From the NCBI RefSeq assembly GCF_002994745.2, contig NC_037091.1, forward strand, positions 2,721,501 to 2,785,500: a DNA stretch of 64,000 nt, in the 5' to 3' direction. This document shows positions 46,538 to 57,404 of this stretch, one piece after another (position 1 is the stretch's first letter; each line of letters begins with the position of its first letter). Position numbers and translations under genes: made by a program. The notes under the pieces were generated by a model. The model worked only from the letters and a program-made list of their open reading frames with translations, was not told the DNA's origin and searched no databases. The stretch is from Rosa chinensis. Its lineage: Eukaryota > Streptophyta > Magnoliopsida > Rosales > Rosaceae.

Positions 46538-47843
46538 GGTTCCAGATGGACTTCAATTACCCAAGTCAAGTGGCTCTAAACTACGGAGCGCTTTTTCAAT
46601 AAGATTGAGACGCTCACTATATGGATTGAAACAATCAGGATGGATGTGGTATAACCGTCTAAGTGACTACTTGATTGGGAAGGGATATGTCAACAATGAC
46701 ATATGCCTATGCGTGTTTATAAAGAGGACAAGTTCCGGATTTGCAATCGTAGCAGTTTATGTCGATGACATGAACCTAATTGGAACTCTAGATGAGTTCA
46801 AGGAAACTGCTAAGTACTTGAAATCCAAATTTGAGATGAAAGAACTTGGAAAAACACGGTTTTTCCTCGGACTAGAACTCGAGCACCGTAGTGATGGGAT
46901 TATGATCCATCAGTCAGCATATACTCAAAAATTATTAAGGCGCTTTAATGAAGATCAAGTAAAGCCTGTGAGTACTCCCATGATCGGTCGTAGTCTTGAG
47001 CTTGAAAAATATCCGTTTCGTCCAAGGGATGAGGATGAAGACTTATTAGAGGCTGAAATGCCCTATCTAAGTGCAATAGGCGCATTATTGTACTTAGCTC
47101 AATGCACAAGACCGGACATCTCATTCGCAGTGAACTTGTTAGCTCGACATAGTTCTGCGCCAACACGCCGCCATTGGATTGGCATAAAGACAATCTTTCG
47201 ATACTTGAGAGGTATGATTGATATGAGCTTGTTCTATCCCTCTAGAGAGAAAAGAAATAACGAAAGTGTGGGATCGGACTCCATAAGGCAAAACGCCACC
47301 TTCTGTGCTCCTCCTCCCTTCCATCAAAATGACAACGATATCTTGATGGGTTTTGCTGATGCAGGGTATCTCTCTATCCCTCACAAAGGTCGCTCCCAAA
47401 CGGGTTATGTCTTTACCATGGGAAGCACTGCGATATCTTGGAGGTCTACAAAGCAGACCCTTGTTGCTACTTCCTCAAATCATGCAGAGATTATTGCTCT
47501 ACATGAAGCCGTGTGAGAATGCATATGGCTAAGGTCTGTAGTTAGACACATTCGAGGAACTTGTGGTTTGAAGTCTACCACAGATGAACCTACATGCATT
47601 TATGAAGATAATGCAGCTTGTATTGAGAAAATGAAGTTAGGCTTCATCAAGGGCGACAACACCAAACATATATCGCCTAAGTTCTTTTACAATCAGCAAC
47701 AACAAACACTTCTAAATATTTAAGTGAATCAAATCCGTTCAGAGGATAATGTAGCGGACTTGTTTACCAAGTCGTTACCTATATCCACCTTCGAGAAACA
47801 TGTGAAGAGCATCGAATTAAGAAAGTTATCCGAACTCCCATAA
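44815..47843 (+). pseudogene. Copia B pol remnant: integrase, RT, RNase H
   Basis: The integrase core starts inside the domain ('VDASTRWSHVMLLSTRN' at 44862, 'IRLDNAGEF', 'HTQNGLTEAVIKRLQM'); a frameshift lies near 45160-45190. Linker and RT start run 45196-46179, then stops near 46179 and 46208. RT continues 46324-46536 ('GIDYEETYSPVMDV'), is broken by an AT-repeat expansion at about 46499-46533, and resumes 46533-47516 with the intact catalytic YVDD ('FAIVAVYVDDMNLIGT') and 'PYLSAIGALLYLAQCTRPDI'. RNase H continues to 47843 with a TGA at 47514. RT here is better preserved than in Copia A. Confidence 0.87.
46499..46533. repeat. (AT)n expansion inside Copia B RT
   Basis: Copia A has only 'gagatatatatgaagg' here. 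Copia B has about 35 bp of alternating TA, which shifts the frame. Confidence 0.88.
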
Positions 47844-48198
47844 TTGTGGAAATCAGGGGGAGGTATGATGTCTACATGTTCGATCTCGAAGAGTGAAGGA
47901 CGTGTTGTGCTCTTTTTTCCCTTCGACCAGGGTTATTTTTGTCCCACAGGGTTTTTGTTACCTGGCAAGGTTTTTAGTGAGGCAACGATCAAAACGTCAT
48001 CACCGAGTTTGAGCGGCAAAAGGGGGAGTGTGGAAGGATGTCGACTACTCCACATTCAAGCGCGTTGTGCTCTTTTTCTCCTTCAACCAAGGTTGTTTTT
48101 TTCCACATGGTTTTTATTACTTGGCAAGGTTTTTGACGAGGCAACTTAGAAGCGCATAGCAGAGGAAACACTATTGACATGGAATATCCAAGGGGGAG

Positions 48199-48425
48199 TG
48201 TTGTAAATGATAATAACTATTCATGTAATAAGTATTGCTTAATGTATGTGATTGACAGACTCGTGATGTATGCGGTTGACAGACTCGTAATGCATGTGAT
48301 TGACATACTTGTAATGTGCGATTGATTAGTATAGCTATTATGTATTGCCTTTTGTATACATGATGTAACCCTATATAAATCTCATGGTGAGATAATACAA
48401 TACAATTATCCAATTCTCTACAACA
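48199..48425 (+). repeat. 3' LTR of Copia B
   Basis: 227 bp, starts TGTTGTAAATGATAATAACT and ends TCTACAACA. It carries the same 24-bp tandem units as the 5' LTR, diverged by scattered substitutions. Confidence 0.88.
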
Positions 48426-48481
48426 TCTACGTCTTTATCCATAATTTATCTTTTATGACATGAGCAAATTATTATTTGCAG

Positions 48482-49039
48482 CAAAAACTTGCGCAGATGC
48501 TTTCCCTTTTAATAAAGATTGCTGAGGAATTCAATGTTGATGTCTACATGACCAACCAAGGTAATCATTGATTTACCTGGTATGAAGTAGTTATATGTCT
48601 TGGGGACCTTGTTCCGAAATTCCAACCTGTTTAAAGTAATCAATGCATGTCCTTTTGGAGGCTTATTTGCGAATCTTACAATTGTGCCGTAATAGCTGAT
48701 CCCGGTGGAGTGTTCATATCAGATCCAAAGAAACCAGCAGGAGGACCTGTGCTAGCCCATGCAGCAACAATGAGGCTCACATTCAGGAAAGGCAACGGCG
48801 AACAGCATGTCCGCAAGGTGTTTGATGCTCCGAACCTGCCTGAGGCTGAAGCAATATCCCTTCCACTTACCTAATTAGTTTACTAGGTATTCTGAATAGT
48901 ATGTATGAAAATTTATTCTTTTGACTGAGACACTATATTATGATGATACTAGGGGGAGCCGATATGTTGTTATTCTTGACAATGCGCAAGGCACATTGTT
49001 CAGATAACTGCAGGAGGCATTGCTGATGCAAAGGACTGA
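48482..49039 (+). pseudogene. DMC1: DMC1-like relic, 3' exons and stop
   Basis: 48482-48560 encodes '[20 protein letters not shown]' and 'VYMTNQ' (loop/core region). 48690 to about 48838 encodes '[19 protein letters not shown]', '[18 protein letters not shown]' and '[13 protein letters not shown]'. The last exon, near 48999-49039, encodes 'QITAGGIADAKD' and the stop TGA, the typical DMC1 C-terminus. The acceptor before 48690 reads 'ccg' instead of 'cag', one Gly of the family's PGGG is missing, and the donor after 'EAEA' reads AT instead of GT. Coding similarity is still high, so loss of function is fairly recent in evolutionary terms. Confidence 0.9.
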
Positions 49040-49324
49040 AGTGCATGGCCTTTGAAGGATACTAGAAGCACCAAATTATTGTAATGTTTTACTTTCCTGC
49101 TTATATAATCCGAGTTTTAATGATATGTATTATGTAGACTCATTAGTTGCTATATGATCCTATAGTTTGTTAAGCTTAAACAAACTGCATTACATGGGAA
49201 ATTAAGTGACTTCATCCTTGCTGTATCTCATCTTGAAGTGCTTTTGTTATTTGATGTTGTTTTAAGTGGGGCCCTATGTCTTAGTTCAAACATGTAAGCC
49301 AATTGTCAGATAGAGCTAGAAGAT

Positions 49325-49655
49325 CACTACAAAAAATATGTCCTTTTCCGATTGACTTTTTCCGACCAAATCATTTTTTGGTCGGAAGTGACAGTATTTC
49401 CGACGAAAAATTTTTGCCCGTCGGAAATATAAATTTTGGATGACCATTATTTCCGACGGCAAACAACCTCTCGGAAAAAGTTTAGAGTGGGGTCGGAAAT
49501 AATTATAATTTGGCTGCAAAAGTTCCTGCTAATTGTTTTTCCGACCAAGTGTGATGTCGTCAGAAAATAAATGGTCATTTTCCGATAAGATTTTGTTTCG
49601 TCGAAAATTATAGGGTTTATTTCCGACCACATTTTCACCATCGGAAATACCAAAA
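49325..49655. repeat. CACTA terminal and subterminal repeat region
   Basis: A dense array of the 8-bp word TTTCCGAC (and its complement GTCGGAAA, with one-base variants) spaced 10-30 bp apart, ending at an A-run. Confidence 0.85.
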
Positions 49656-50289
49656 AAAAAAAAAAAAGAGGGTTAAAAGTGGCCAATATATAGATTCCTG
49701 CATTTTTTGTCTTCATAATCTTGCAAATTTGGTCATAACATATAGGGAAAATTTCGCAAACAGTACACCAAGTAAAGGCCACTAATAATTTTCATACATA
49801 AAGTTTCAAACCTAGCATTTTAGTACACGGACTCTCGAACCCGACCCACTATGTAGACACGACGTCAATGACGCCGTTAACTCTTATGTAATTATTTATT
49901 TGTCAAGGGGTAAATTAGTACTCTCACACACTAGTTCATTTTTTGGTAAAAAAAAAAAAAAAAAAAAAAAAAAACAGAATGCTTCTCCCTCCCTCCCTCC
50001 CTCCCTATACCCAAACCCAGAAAGCTGGACCCCGAACCCAGAAAGCTAGATCCCAGTGACCACCGCATCTCCTCCCTCCCTCCACATACCCAAACCCAGA
50101 AAACTCGACCCCAGCGACCACCGCATCTCCTCCACCTTCTAAATCCACACCACCAAACTCAACCCCACCAAAACCCTATTCTAATCCCAGCCCCATCCCC
50201 ATCACTGATCACCACCACAATCCCTACGCCCATCCTTAGTTCAAATTTCGCATTCATCAAATCAAAGCAACGGAATTGAATTGAGAATT

Positions 50290-50874
50290 GGAATTAGAAT
50301 CAGAATCATAATCTACCTTGAGCTTGAGCTCAGATGGGGAACTAGAAGAAGAAGAAGGAGAGGAGGGATCAGAAGGATCAAGAGCAATGCAATCGGGCGG
50401 AGACTAGAAGAGGGACAAAGAGAACCGCTTATCGACAACGCCGACATTGAAGTAAATGAGGCCGGAGCTGGGCAAATCGACTCAGATACCTTTCACCAAA
50501 AACCAGAGGAAGAGTTCCTGAGCGGAGACGCCGGATAAGTCGGCGATTCGGCCGAAAGTGAGAGTCCCAGAGACGTTGAAATCGTACCGAACCTGATTCT
50601 CGAACTTGGCGCGGCAAGGTTGGGGCAGAAACACCCGGAATTCACCGCTGGAATCGTCGAGGGAATATTCCGTGATGCCTTTGGGGAGGAGGCTGATGGG
50701 TAACCCATATTGCCGGAGGTGATCGTAGATGCTTCCTCCTCCTCCTTCTCCGATGCTTGTTTTGTTACTGGATTTTGGGGCTGGCGATGCTCCGGCCACG
50801 GCGCCGATAGCAGCAAGGAGGAGTAGAAGAACAAAGACTCCGAGGGATTTTGAACCCTGCAATCCCAATGCCAT
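50290..50874 (-). pseudogene. DUF538-family secreted protein gene captured by the MULE
   Basis: Start ATG at 50874 (MALGLQGSKSLGVFVLLLLL), a clear signal peptide of about 28 residues ending near AGAS. The DUF538 fold follows: 'IYDHLRQYGLPISLLPKGI', 'LPQPCRAKFENQVRYDFN', 'VSGTLTFGRIADLSGVSAQE' and 'FLWFLVKGI'. An in-frame TGA (50482-50484) interrupts it, and the frame then continues 'VDLPSSGLIYFNVGVVDK' and reaches a TAG near 50408. Both stops fall where the family usually codes on; the TGA is consistent with a CGA to TGA change. The molecular role of DUF538 proteins is not settled. No intron is visible. The gene is nearly full length, which is unusual for a captured fragment. Confidence 0.85.
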
Positions 50875-50997
50875 TTTTTGTTTTGACTTTTGAGTTTGAG
50901 AGATGGACGCAGGGATTGGGAGACGGGATTGATGGTAATGTTGGAATTGCAGAGGTGATCGGGATTGGGAGAGGGGAAGAGAGATGGGTGTCCATGG

Positions 50998-51024
50998 CCA
51001 GAGAGAGAGAGATAGAGAGAGAGA

Positions 51025-51062
<38 letters not shown>
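50998..51062. repeat. (GA)n microsatellite in the captured gene's 5' leader
   Basis: GA repeats with a few interruptions. On the gene strand this is a CT-rich leader typical of plant 5' UTRs. An A27 run and a (CCCT)5 tract lie at 49948-49974 and about 49986-50006 in the same MULE. Confidence 0.9.
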
Positions 51063-51444
51063 ACGCTGGGTGCACAGAGAGAGAAAGTTGGGTGCTCAGA
51101 GTAAAAAACTGAAAAGACCATATTACCCCTCAAATTAACGGCGTTATTGACGTCGTGTCTACATAGTGGGTCAAGCTCGAGAGTCCATGTACCAAAATGC
51201 TAGGTTTGAAACTTTATGTATGAAAATTATTAGTGGCCTTTACTTGGTGTACTGTTTGCGAAATTTTCCCTAACATATATAATGAAAAACCAGAAATAGA
51301 TTCATCATCATTCAATGCAACAAAGTATAGCCACTATTAGAAATGTCATATAATAGTAAAAAAGTACATAGTAAGTAGTTATTTTTTTTTATTTTTTAAA
51401 GAAGCGAACTAAGAGCTAACTCTTCGCCCTTATTCGAAATTTTT

Positions 51445-51874
51445 AGGGTTATTATCACAAATGGTACCTGAACTATACCTCAATCTTATCGATGGTACCT
51501 GAACTTCAATTTTGATCACAACCAGTACCCGAACTTTTCGATTTCATTTTAAATGGTACCTAGAGCCACCTCCGATCACTATTCCGACTAAAAACGGCAT
51601 GGGCGGCGATCATAGTGATGATTTTTTATGATTTCGAGGGTTGCGATCATATATAGTGATGATTTTTTTGTAATAGACTTGCCTTGAACTTGTTTTTTTG
51701 TTTTTTGTTTTTTTAGATTTGGCTTTTTTAGCCTGAATAGTGATCGAAGGTGGCGTTAGGTATCATTTAAAATGAAATCGAAAAGTTCAGGTACTAGTTG
51801 TGATCAAAATTGAAGTTCAGGTACCATCGATAAAATAGAGGATAAGTTCAGGTACCATTTGTGATAATAACCCT
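51445..51874. mobile_element. Long-TIR MITE
   Basis: Ends AGGGTTATTATCACAAATGG and its complement. Inverted repeats extend about 150 bp ('ggtacctgaacttcaatttt' and 'cgatttcattttaaatg' appear in both arms). No coding sequence. I could not find a clear TSD, so the class (Mutator-like or other) is open. It lies in the CACTA element. Confidence 0.75.
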
Positions 51875-52233
51875 TTTATTGATAAAAAAAATTAAAAAAA
51901 AAAAACAAAAAACAAAAGGGAAGGGGGACTAGACCAAAACCACTCCCAAGGAACACAAAACAACAAAGAGATACAATTCAAATTTATGTGAACACCAACA
52001 TATACATTACAATGCACATTAATATGCCTAAATTTTGCCAGCTGATTTCAGATGTCTAGACTTCAACCTTGCCAAATGGACAGTACTGCAATCACAAAAC
52101 AATTCGTTATTTTGTTGACTTATATGTGAAAAAAGAGAATACACACATACAAATCATCAGTAGGGACTTGAAGCACAATACCTCATTCTTCATTATCTTC
52201 TTCCTCGTTACGGTTTGCATATGTGTTATTCGT
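51875..52233. other. CACTA interior, downstream of the transposase
   Basis: AT-rich, with an A-rich tract to about 51918. No gene seen. Confidence 0.4.
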
Positions 52234-55200
52234 CTAAGATTCTTCTTCTTGATACGGTTCCTCTTCATTAGTAGGCATTACAAAAATGTTTCTAGGTTTG
52301 GTTTCCACCACGACACTCCAAGCACTGTTTTTTATTCCTTCAACATAATAAACCTGGGTTGCTTGGGCTGCCAGCACAAATGGCTCTTGGGTATTCAACT
52401 TACCCTTATTGTTGACACTTAGTATGCCATAACGATATTCCTTATAACCTTTGCCTTTGGTAGCTGTGTCAAACCACTTACAGTGAAACAAGACAACTTT
52501 ATTGTGACCTGTATACCAGAGCTCAACAACGTCAGTAAGGGTTCCATACCAAGGCACACAATTAATTTGGTTCTCTCCTTTGACCATAACTTCTCTATTT
52601 TGTGTTTCCTTCGTCACGTCATGTTGTACAGTATGGAACCGAAATCCATAGATATTGTAACCTTTGTAGTAGACAGCTTGCTTTCCAGGACTTTGGGCCA
52701 AAGAACGCATTTGAGCTCTCACTTTTCCATCTACATACAATTGTTGGATCTACATGTGAAGAATGTAATACTTTTTAATAAAAAATATTAAATATAGCTA
52801 TTAACAGTTATATCTCAAATCAAAATGGTGGTTACCTTCTTAGAAAACTATTCCACAAAATTTTTTTTGTGCAACTCATCCACCCGATCATCACCATGTT
52901 GTATACGAAGAATGTCCTTATGTTCTCTGCACGTAGAACACCTTATAAATTAATTAATATCACATACATATATATAAATTTAAATACTTATGGTGATAGG
53001 ATTACATACTCAATAAAAGGCAAACACTCATCACAATTTGTCAAGACATAATGGGTGGCAGCATGATGAAGCTCTTCAGTCATTACTGTCAATACACCTG
53101 TGCCAATAGTTTTACCCAGAAGTGAGAAGATAGATAATTGAGTCTTGTCTTGCAATGGTTGACCTCCATCATAGTTTCTTTCTACTCAGTTAAATTTAGT
53201 CTCAACTTGATGTAAATATCGTGAACAAAATGTGATACACTCTTCTGCCAAATAACCTTCGGCAATAGAACCTTCTGGACAGGCTTTATTACGAACATAA
53301 GTATTTAACTTATGCAAGTACCTATTCATCAAGAAATCATATATATTATATTAGAGAAGTGTGACTTAAGCATCACATAATAAAAGTTTGTAAAAGTTTT
53401 AATATTTAAAATTATATTAGTTACGTACCTTTCAATGGGATACATCCATCCATACTGCACAGGCCCACATACTTTTGCTTCCCACGACAAGTGAATTGAC
53501 AAATGAACCATGATGTCAAAAAATGCAGGAGGAAATATCATTTCCAACTTGCATAGAGTTATGGCAATTTTATTTTCCAGAAGTTCCAAATCCGAGACCC
53601 TCAGTACTTTAGCACACAATTCTCTAAAAAAGTAAGAAAGCTCAATCAATGCTTCACAAGGTTTTTTGGGCAGTAACTCTCTCACCACAAGCAGAAGTAG
53701 TCTCTCAAAGAAAACATGGCAATCATGACTCTTCATGCCAGAAATACTGCGTCGTTTAGCATTGATCCAACGAGATACATTTGAACAATATCCATCAGGA
53801 ACTTTCAAGTTCAGTAACCATTCACATATAGCTTTGATATCAACAACTGACAATTCAAAAGGTGCCGGATCATAAACTAGTTTGCCATCCTCCTCTCTAG
53901 GCTAGTAAGCTTTCCTTATATCCATAGCTTGGAGATCAAGACGAGCATTTAAAGAATCTTTTGTTTTACCATCAATGTTCATTATTGTGTCAACCACGTT
54001 ATCGAAAATATTTTTTTCGATATGCATCGCATCCAAATTATGGCGCAACAATAGTGTCTTCCAGTAAGGCAATTGGAAAAATATACTACTCTTTTTCCAA
54101 TTGTGAGTCATTCCAAATCCAGGGATAATTTAGGTTTTCTTATTCTTTCCATGTGAAAATGTCTTCAAACCCTGAAGTTCATCTACAATTTCCTCACCAG
54201 ATTGTCTTCTTGGTGCACATTTCTCTTCCCTTGTATTATCAAAAGGTTCCCGTTGTTTACGCCATTCATGATCTGGTGCTAAAAATTGACGGTGCCTCAT
54301 ATAACATTGTTTTGAGCCGTGTTGTAATCTACAACTAGAAGTCTCTGACGCACAACATGGACATGCCAATTTTCCCTGTGTACTCCAACCAGACATGTAA
54401 CCATATACAAGAAAATCATTGATTGTCCACATGACCGCAGCTCTCATCTGAAAATTTTGTTTTGTAGAAATGTCATACGTTCCTGCACCATATTCCCACA
54501 AAGTGTTCAACTCATCGATCAACGGTCTCAGGTAAACATCAATATCATTGCCAGGACTCTTTGGTCCTAGTATGAGTAAAGATAAGAAGATGTAAGGCTC
54601 TTTCATGCACATCCATGGAGGAAGTTTGTATAGAAATAGCAAAACTGGCCAAGTACTATGACTAACATTCATATTTCCAAAAGGGTTGAATCCGTCAGTC
54701 GCCAAACCAAGCCTTACATTTCGATGCTCATTGCCGAATGATGGATGAATTTGATCGAAAGTTTCCCAAGCCTCCGCATCTGCTGGATGCCTTAAAACAC
54801 CATCTTTCACACGGTCTTCAAAATGCCACCTCATATCTGGAGCTGTCTTAGATGACATAAATAGTCTTTGAAGTCTAGGTGTGAGTGGAAAATATCTCAA
54901 AACTTTCCACGGAATCTTTTTAACCTTTTTTCCCCTTTTTTTTTATGGTAGTGTGTTGTGTCTTCCACCTTGAAAGCTTGCATGTAGGACATTCAGATGC
55001 ATCTGCGAGCTCCTTGTAATATATTACACAATCATTTTTGCAGGCGTCAATCCTCTCATAATGAAGTCCAATCTATTTTACAATCTTTTTTGCTCCATAG
55101 TTTGATGTCAGCAATTTTTCACACACTGGGAATGCATTTTTCAACAATTCCAATAACTGGTCAAATGCCTTGTTGCTCATATTACCAGTACTCTTGATGT

Positions 55201-55665
55201 GCATCAAGTTGACAATAAATGACAAGTTGGAATATTTCTTGCACTCAGGATACAATGGCACTTCTGATTCCTCTAACAATTTGTAAAACTTCTGCTCATC
55301 TCCATTGGGATCTTGTTGGATACATTCTTCTATTAGTTCTTGCATATCATCACATTGATCAAAATGGGCAGCCACATTACCATCACTATGATTGTGACTA
55401 TTACCACTGCTACCACTATCATTAACCACCTTCTCCCATGTTTACGCCATACTGTATAGTCTTGCATAATACCCCTGTACAAAAGATGATTCTGTATTGT
55501 TGCTGGCAATTCTCTATCTTGGTTTATACAATCTCGGCATGGACAATACATTTTTCCATCGCTATCTTTGACATGCCTAGTAGCGTAATCGATGAAATTT
55601 GTGACTCCATCAAAATACCTTATATCTGACCGTTTTAACTTCATCCATGATTTATCAACTGACAT
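52234..55665 (-). pseudogene. TNP2-type CACTA transposase, decayed
   Basis: Start ATG at 55665. The transposase-associated domain follows (55450-55665, 'MSVDKSWMKLKRSD', with 'CPCRDC' cysteines), then a frameshift near 55430 into the acidic segment 55073-55429. The Transposase_21/TNP2 core is at 54130-54900 ('DMRWHFEDR', 'VRLGLATDGFNPFGNM', 'PWMCMKEPYIFLSLLILGPK', 'GKLACPCC'). It continues 53902-54111 ('HNLDAMHIEKNIFDNVVDTI'), DUF4218 at 53329-53853 ('SHDCHVFFERLL', 'LSWEAKVCGPVQYGWMYP') and a C-terminal DUF4216 part at 52234-52740 ('CVPWYGTLTDVVELWY', 'VLFHCKWFD'). In-frame stops near 55073, 54130 and 53902 and the frameshift make it non-functional, yet all domains are in order. It would have bound the TTTCCGAC repeats and cut the CACTA ends. 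Confidence 0.9.
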
Positions 55666-55700
55666 CTTCTGTAGAGTAAATGAAATTTAAAAACGTCAAG

Positions 55701-57404
55701 TTTTGTAAATTTGTCCTTAGTGTTTGACGCAAAAACAAGTAATAACCAAGAGTCCAAATTTAATTGCAAGTCTTCAACCAAGGTTTAGAAATACGGCCCA
55801 AGGGTTCTAGCCTTAACATCAGTCTCCTTCCTCAATCTTTTGGTAACTCTTTTAAAACATGGCCAGGTAGTAGAGGAACGATTTTGGCGAGGCTCAAGGC
55901 CCACTTGCATGCACTTCTCATATCCAATCAGCCTAGACACCACCATGTCCTACTAAGGTGCGCCTACTTGAAAGAGAAAGGAGAGGGAAGCCAATGTTAA
56001 AGAAAGAGTCCTTCACCTTTTCCGTTATGGTTTGAAGCTCACAATCAAACTCTAATGCTCACAAGTATATTATATGTATATTTATAGAATTGTTGGCGCA
56101 AATAAACAAGAAATTATTTCAGTGCCCCGACTTGAATAACCACTACTATTTTATATTGCAATCTTCTACAAGGTTAATTTTGGAGCGTATTAAACTTTTA
56201 AACTTGATGAAGTAACTCTTAGTATAGGAAGTAACTTCAAAGCTGCATAGATATTGTCAGGGTGATGCATCTAGTTGCATCCAGTTTAACTACAAACAAA
56301 GCTTGGGTTGTTTTCCATAGAGTAGCATGTTGTTTTAGATGTTCTAATGGGGTATGACACTTGTTACTATCACAATTTGTCATATATTTGACGAGTTACA
56401 CTTGATGATAGTTAACATGTCATTTACTCTGACAGAGGTATTTCAGATTTTGGACAAATGCGTGTGGTGTAATAACGCCCAGTCGCAGTCTCATATTCTC
56501 ATAGATAGCGATATGTCGAACTTGTTATTTATGTAACAATAGATGTGATGATGCAGGGAACGACGCGTCACTGAGTATTACCAGTTCTAGTTCAATCAGG
56601 ATCGTATGGCGAGGTTGACTCCACCTGTTTGATATAGTTCCAACCTGCTCTGGTCTATTTTGGCTGTTGCACAGTCAATTGGCTGGACCAGGTTGGAGTC
56701 GAGAAAAATAGAAACTGAGGAACATGGCTTGAGGAGCACTAATGTCACATTCAGAGGGCCAAGTGTTTAATAGGGTTATAAATAAGTCGTTCTCTTCACC
56801 TAAAAAATTATATGGTGAACATGATCAGATTTAGTATCAGAAAACCACATCCAAGGACTCTGCCTCAGAAGCCTGCTATTCATTTGTCACATTTCCTGAA
56901 ACTGAACTGTAACGAGGTTTTGTGGTGGTCATACCATGTTAACCCTTTTTTTTTTCTTTTTTTAAGGGACAGATACCAGGTTTTATTGATTCATAGAAAA
57001 AGCAATCGTCTCAGAAAATAATGCTTGATGAATTATATAGACAGATTACAATGTAATTACATTGTCATCCGGATAAAGCTACTTATCTGAACCTGTAAGC
57101 CTCTGGAGCACATATTTAGCCTAATGGAAACATCAAATGCAAAATGGGAACTTCAATAAAATACAGTCTTGCAAAACCAGACGTAAAACCCCAAAAAAAA
57201 TATAATCAAGAGGTCAGAAATTTTGGTGAGGAAGATCTTCACCATCTTAGTCCATTCCCATTGGAGCTTGCATTCTCTAATTACTCTCTGCATATTCTTT
57301 TTTACTTTGGGAAGGGATATATGCACTGTTTATTAGTACCTACTTCCATGTCCCTGCAAACAAAATACAAAGATTCAATATGATTTAGATATTTGATGAC
57401 TCAG
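55701..57404. other. Spacer between CACTA remnant and IQD gene
   Basis: No recognised coding sequence. The short frame at 55764-56000 has no family resemblance that I can support. The part next to 57404 is the 3' flank of the IQD gene. Confidence 0.45.

Larger units (their letters stand above)
42567..48425 (+). mobile_element. Ty1/Copia retrotransposon B, inserted in a DMC1-relic intron
   Basis: LTRs 42567-42794 (228 bp) and 48199-48425 (227 bp), starting TGTTRTAAATGATAAT and ending TACAACA. TSD tctgc (42562-42566) / tctac (48426-48430), one mismatch. A purine tract 'ccaagggggag' precedes the 3' LTR. After the 5' LTR comes 'tgttatcagcacga', the probable primer-binding site. The interior is homologous to Copia A, but the LTRs are unrelated in sequence. 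gag is present; protease and the start of the integrase are replaced by an inverted internal segment. Confidence 0.92.
49745..51270 (-). mobile_element. Pack-MULE (Mutator-like) carrying a DUF538 gene
   Basis: Ends GGGAAAATTTCGC / GCGAAATTTTCCC form long inverted repeats of about 140 bp with few mismatches (49745-49885 and about 51130-51270). A perfect 9-bp TSD taacatata flanks it (49736-49744 and 51271-51279). The combination of long TIRs and a 9-bp TSD is diagnostic of Mutator-like elements. The interior holds no transposase but a host-type gene (DUF538) on the minus strand, with its (CT)n-rich 5' leader. Inserted in the CACTA element. Confidence 0.92.
49325..55700 (-). mobile_element. CACTA (En/Spm) DNA transposon, right end not found
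   Basis: The left terminus CACTACAAAAAATATG at 49325 is the typical CACTA end, followed to 49655 by about 14 TTTCCGAC/GTCGGAAA motifs in both orientations, which are subterminal transposase-binding repeats. The TNP2-type transposase gene lies on the minus strand (52234-55665), so 49325 is the element's 3' end. I found no GTAGTG terminus between 55666 and 57404. The 5' end is therefore either degraded or lost, and the right boundary given is only the end of recognisable sequence. It hosts a Pack-MULE and a MITE. Confidence 0.82.

Noticed and set aside
55764..56000. Short plus-strand frame between CACTA and IQD
   Set aside because: No family match I can support and no splice or promoter context.
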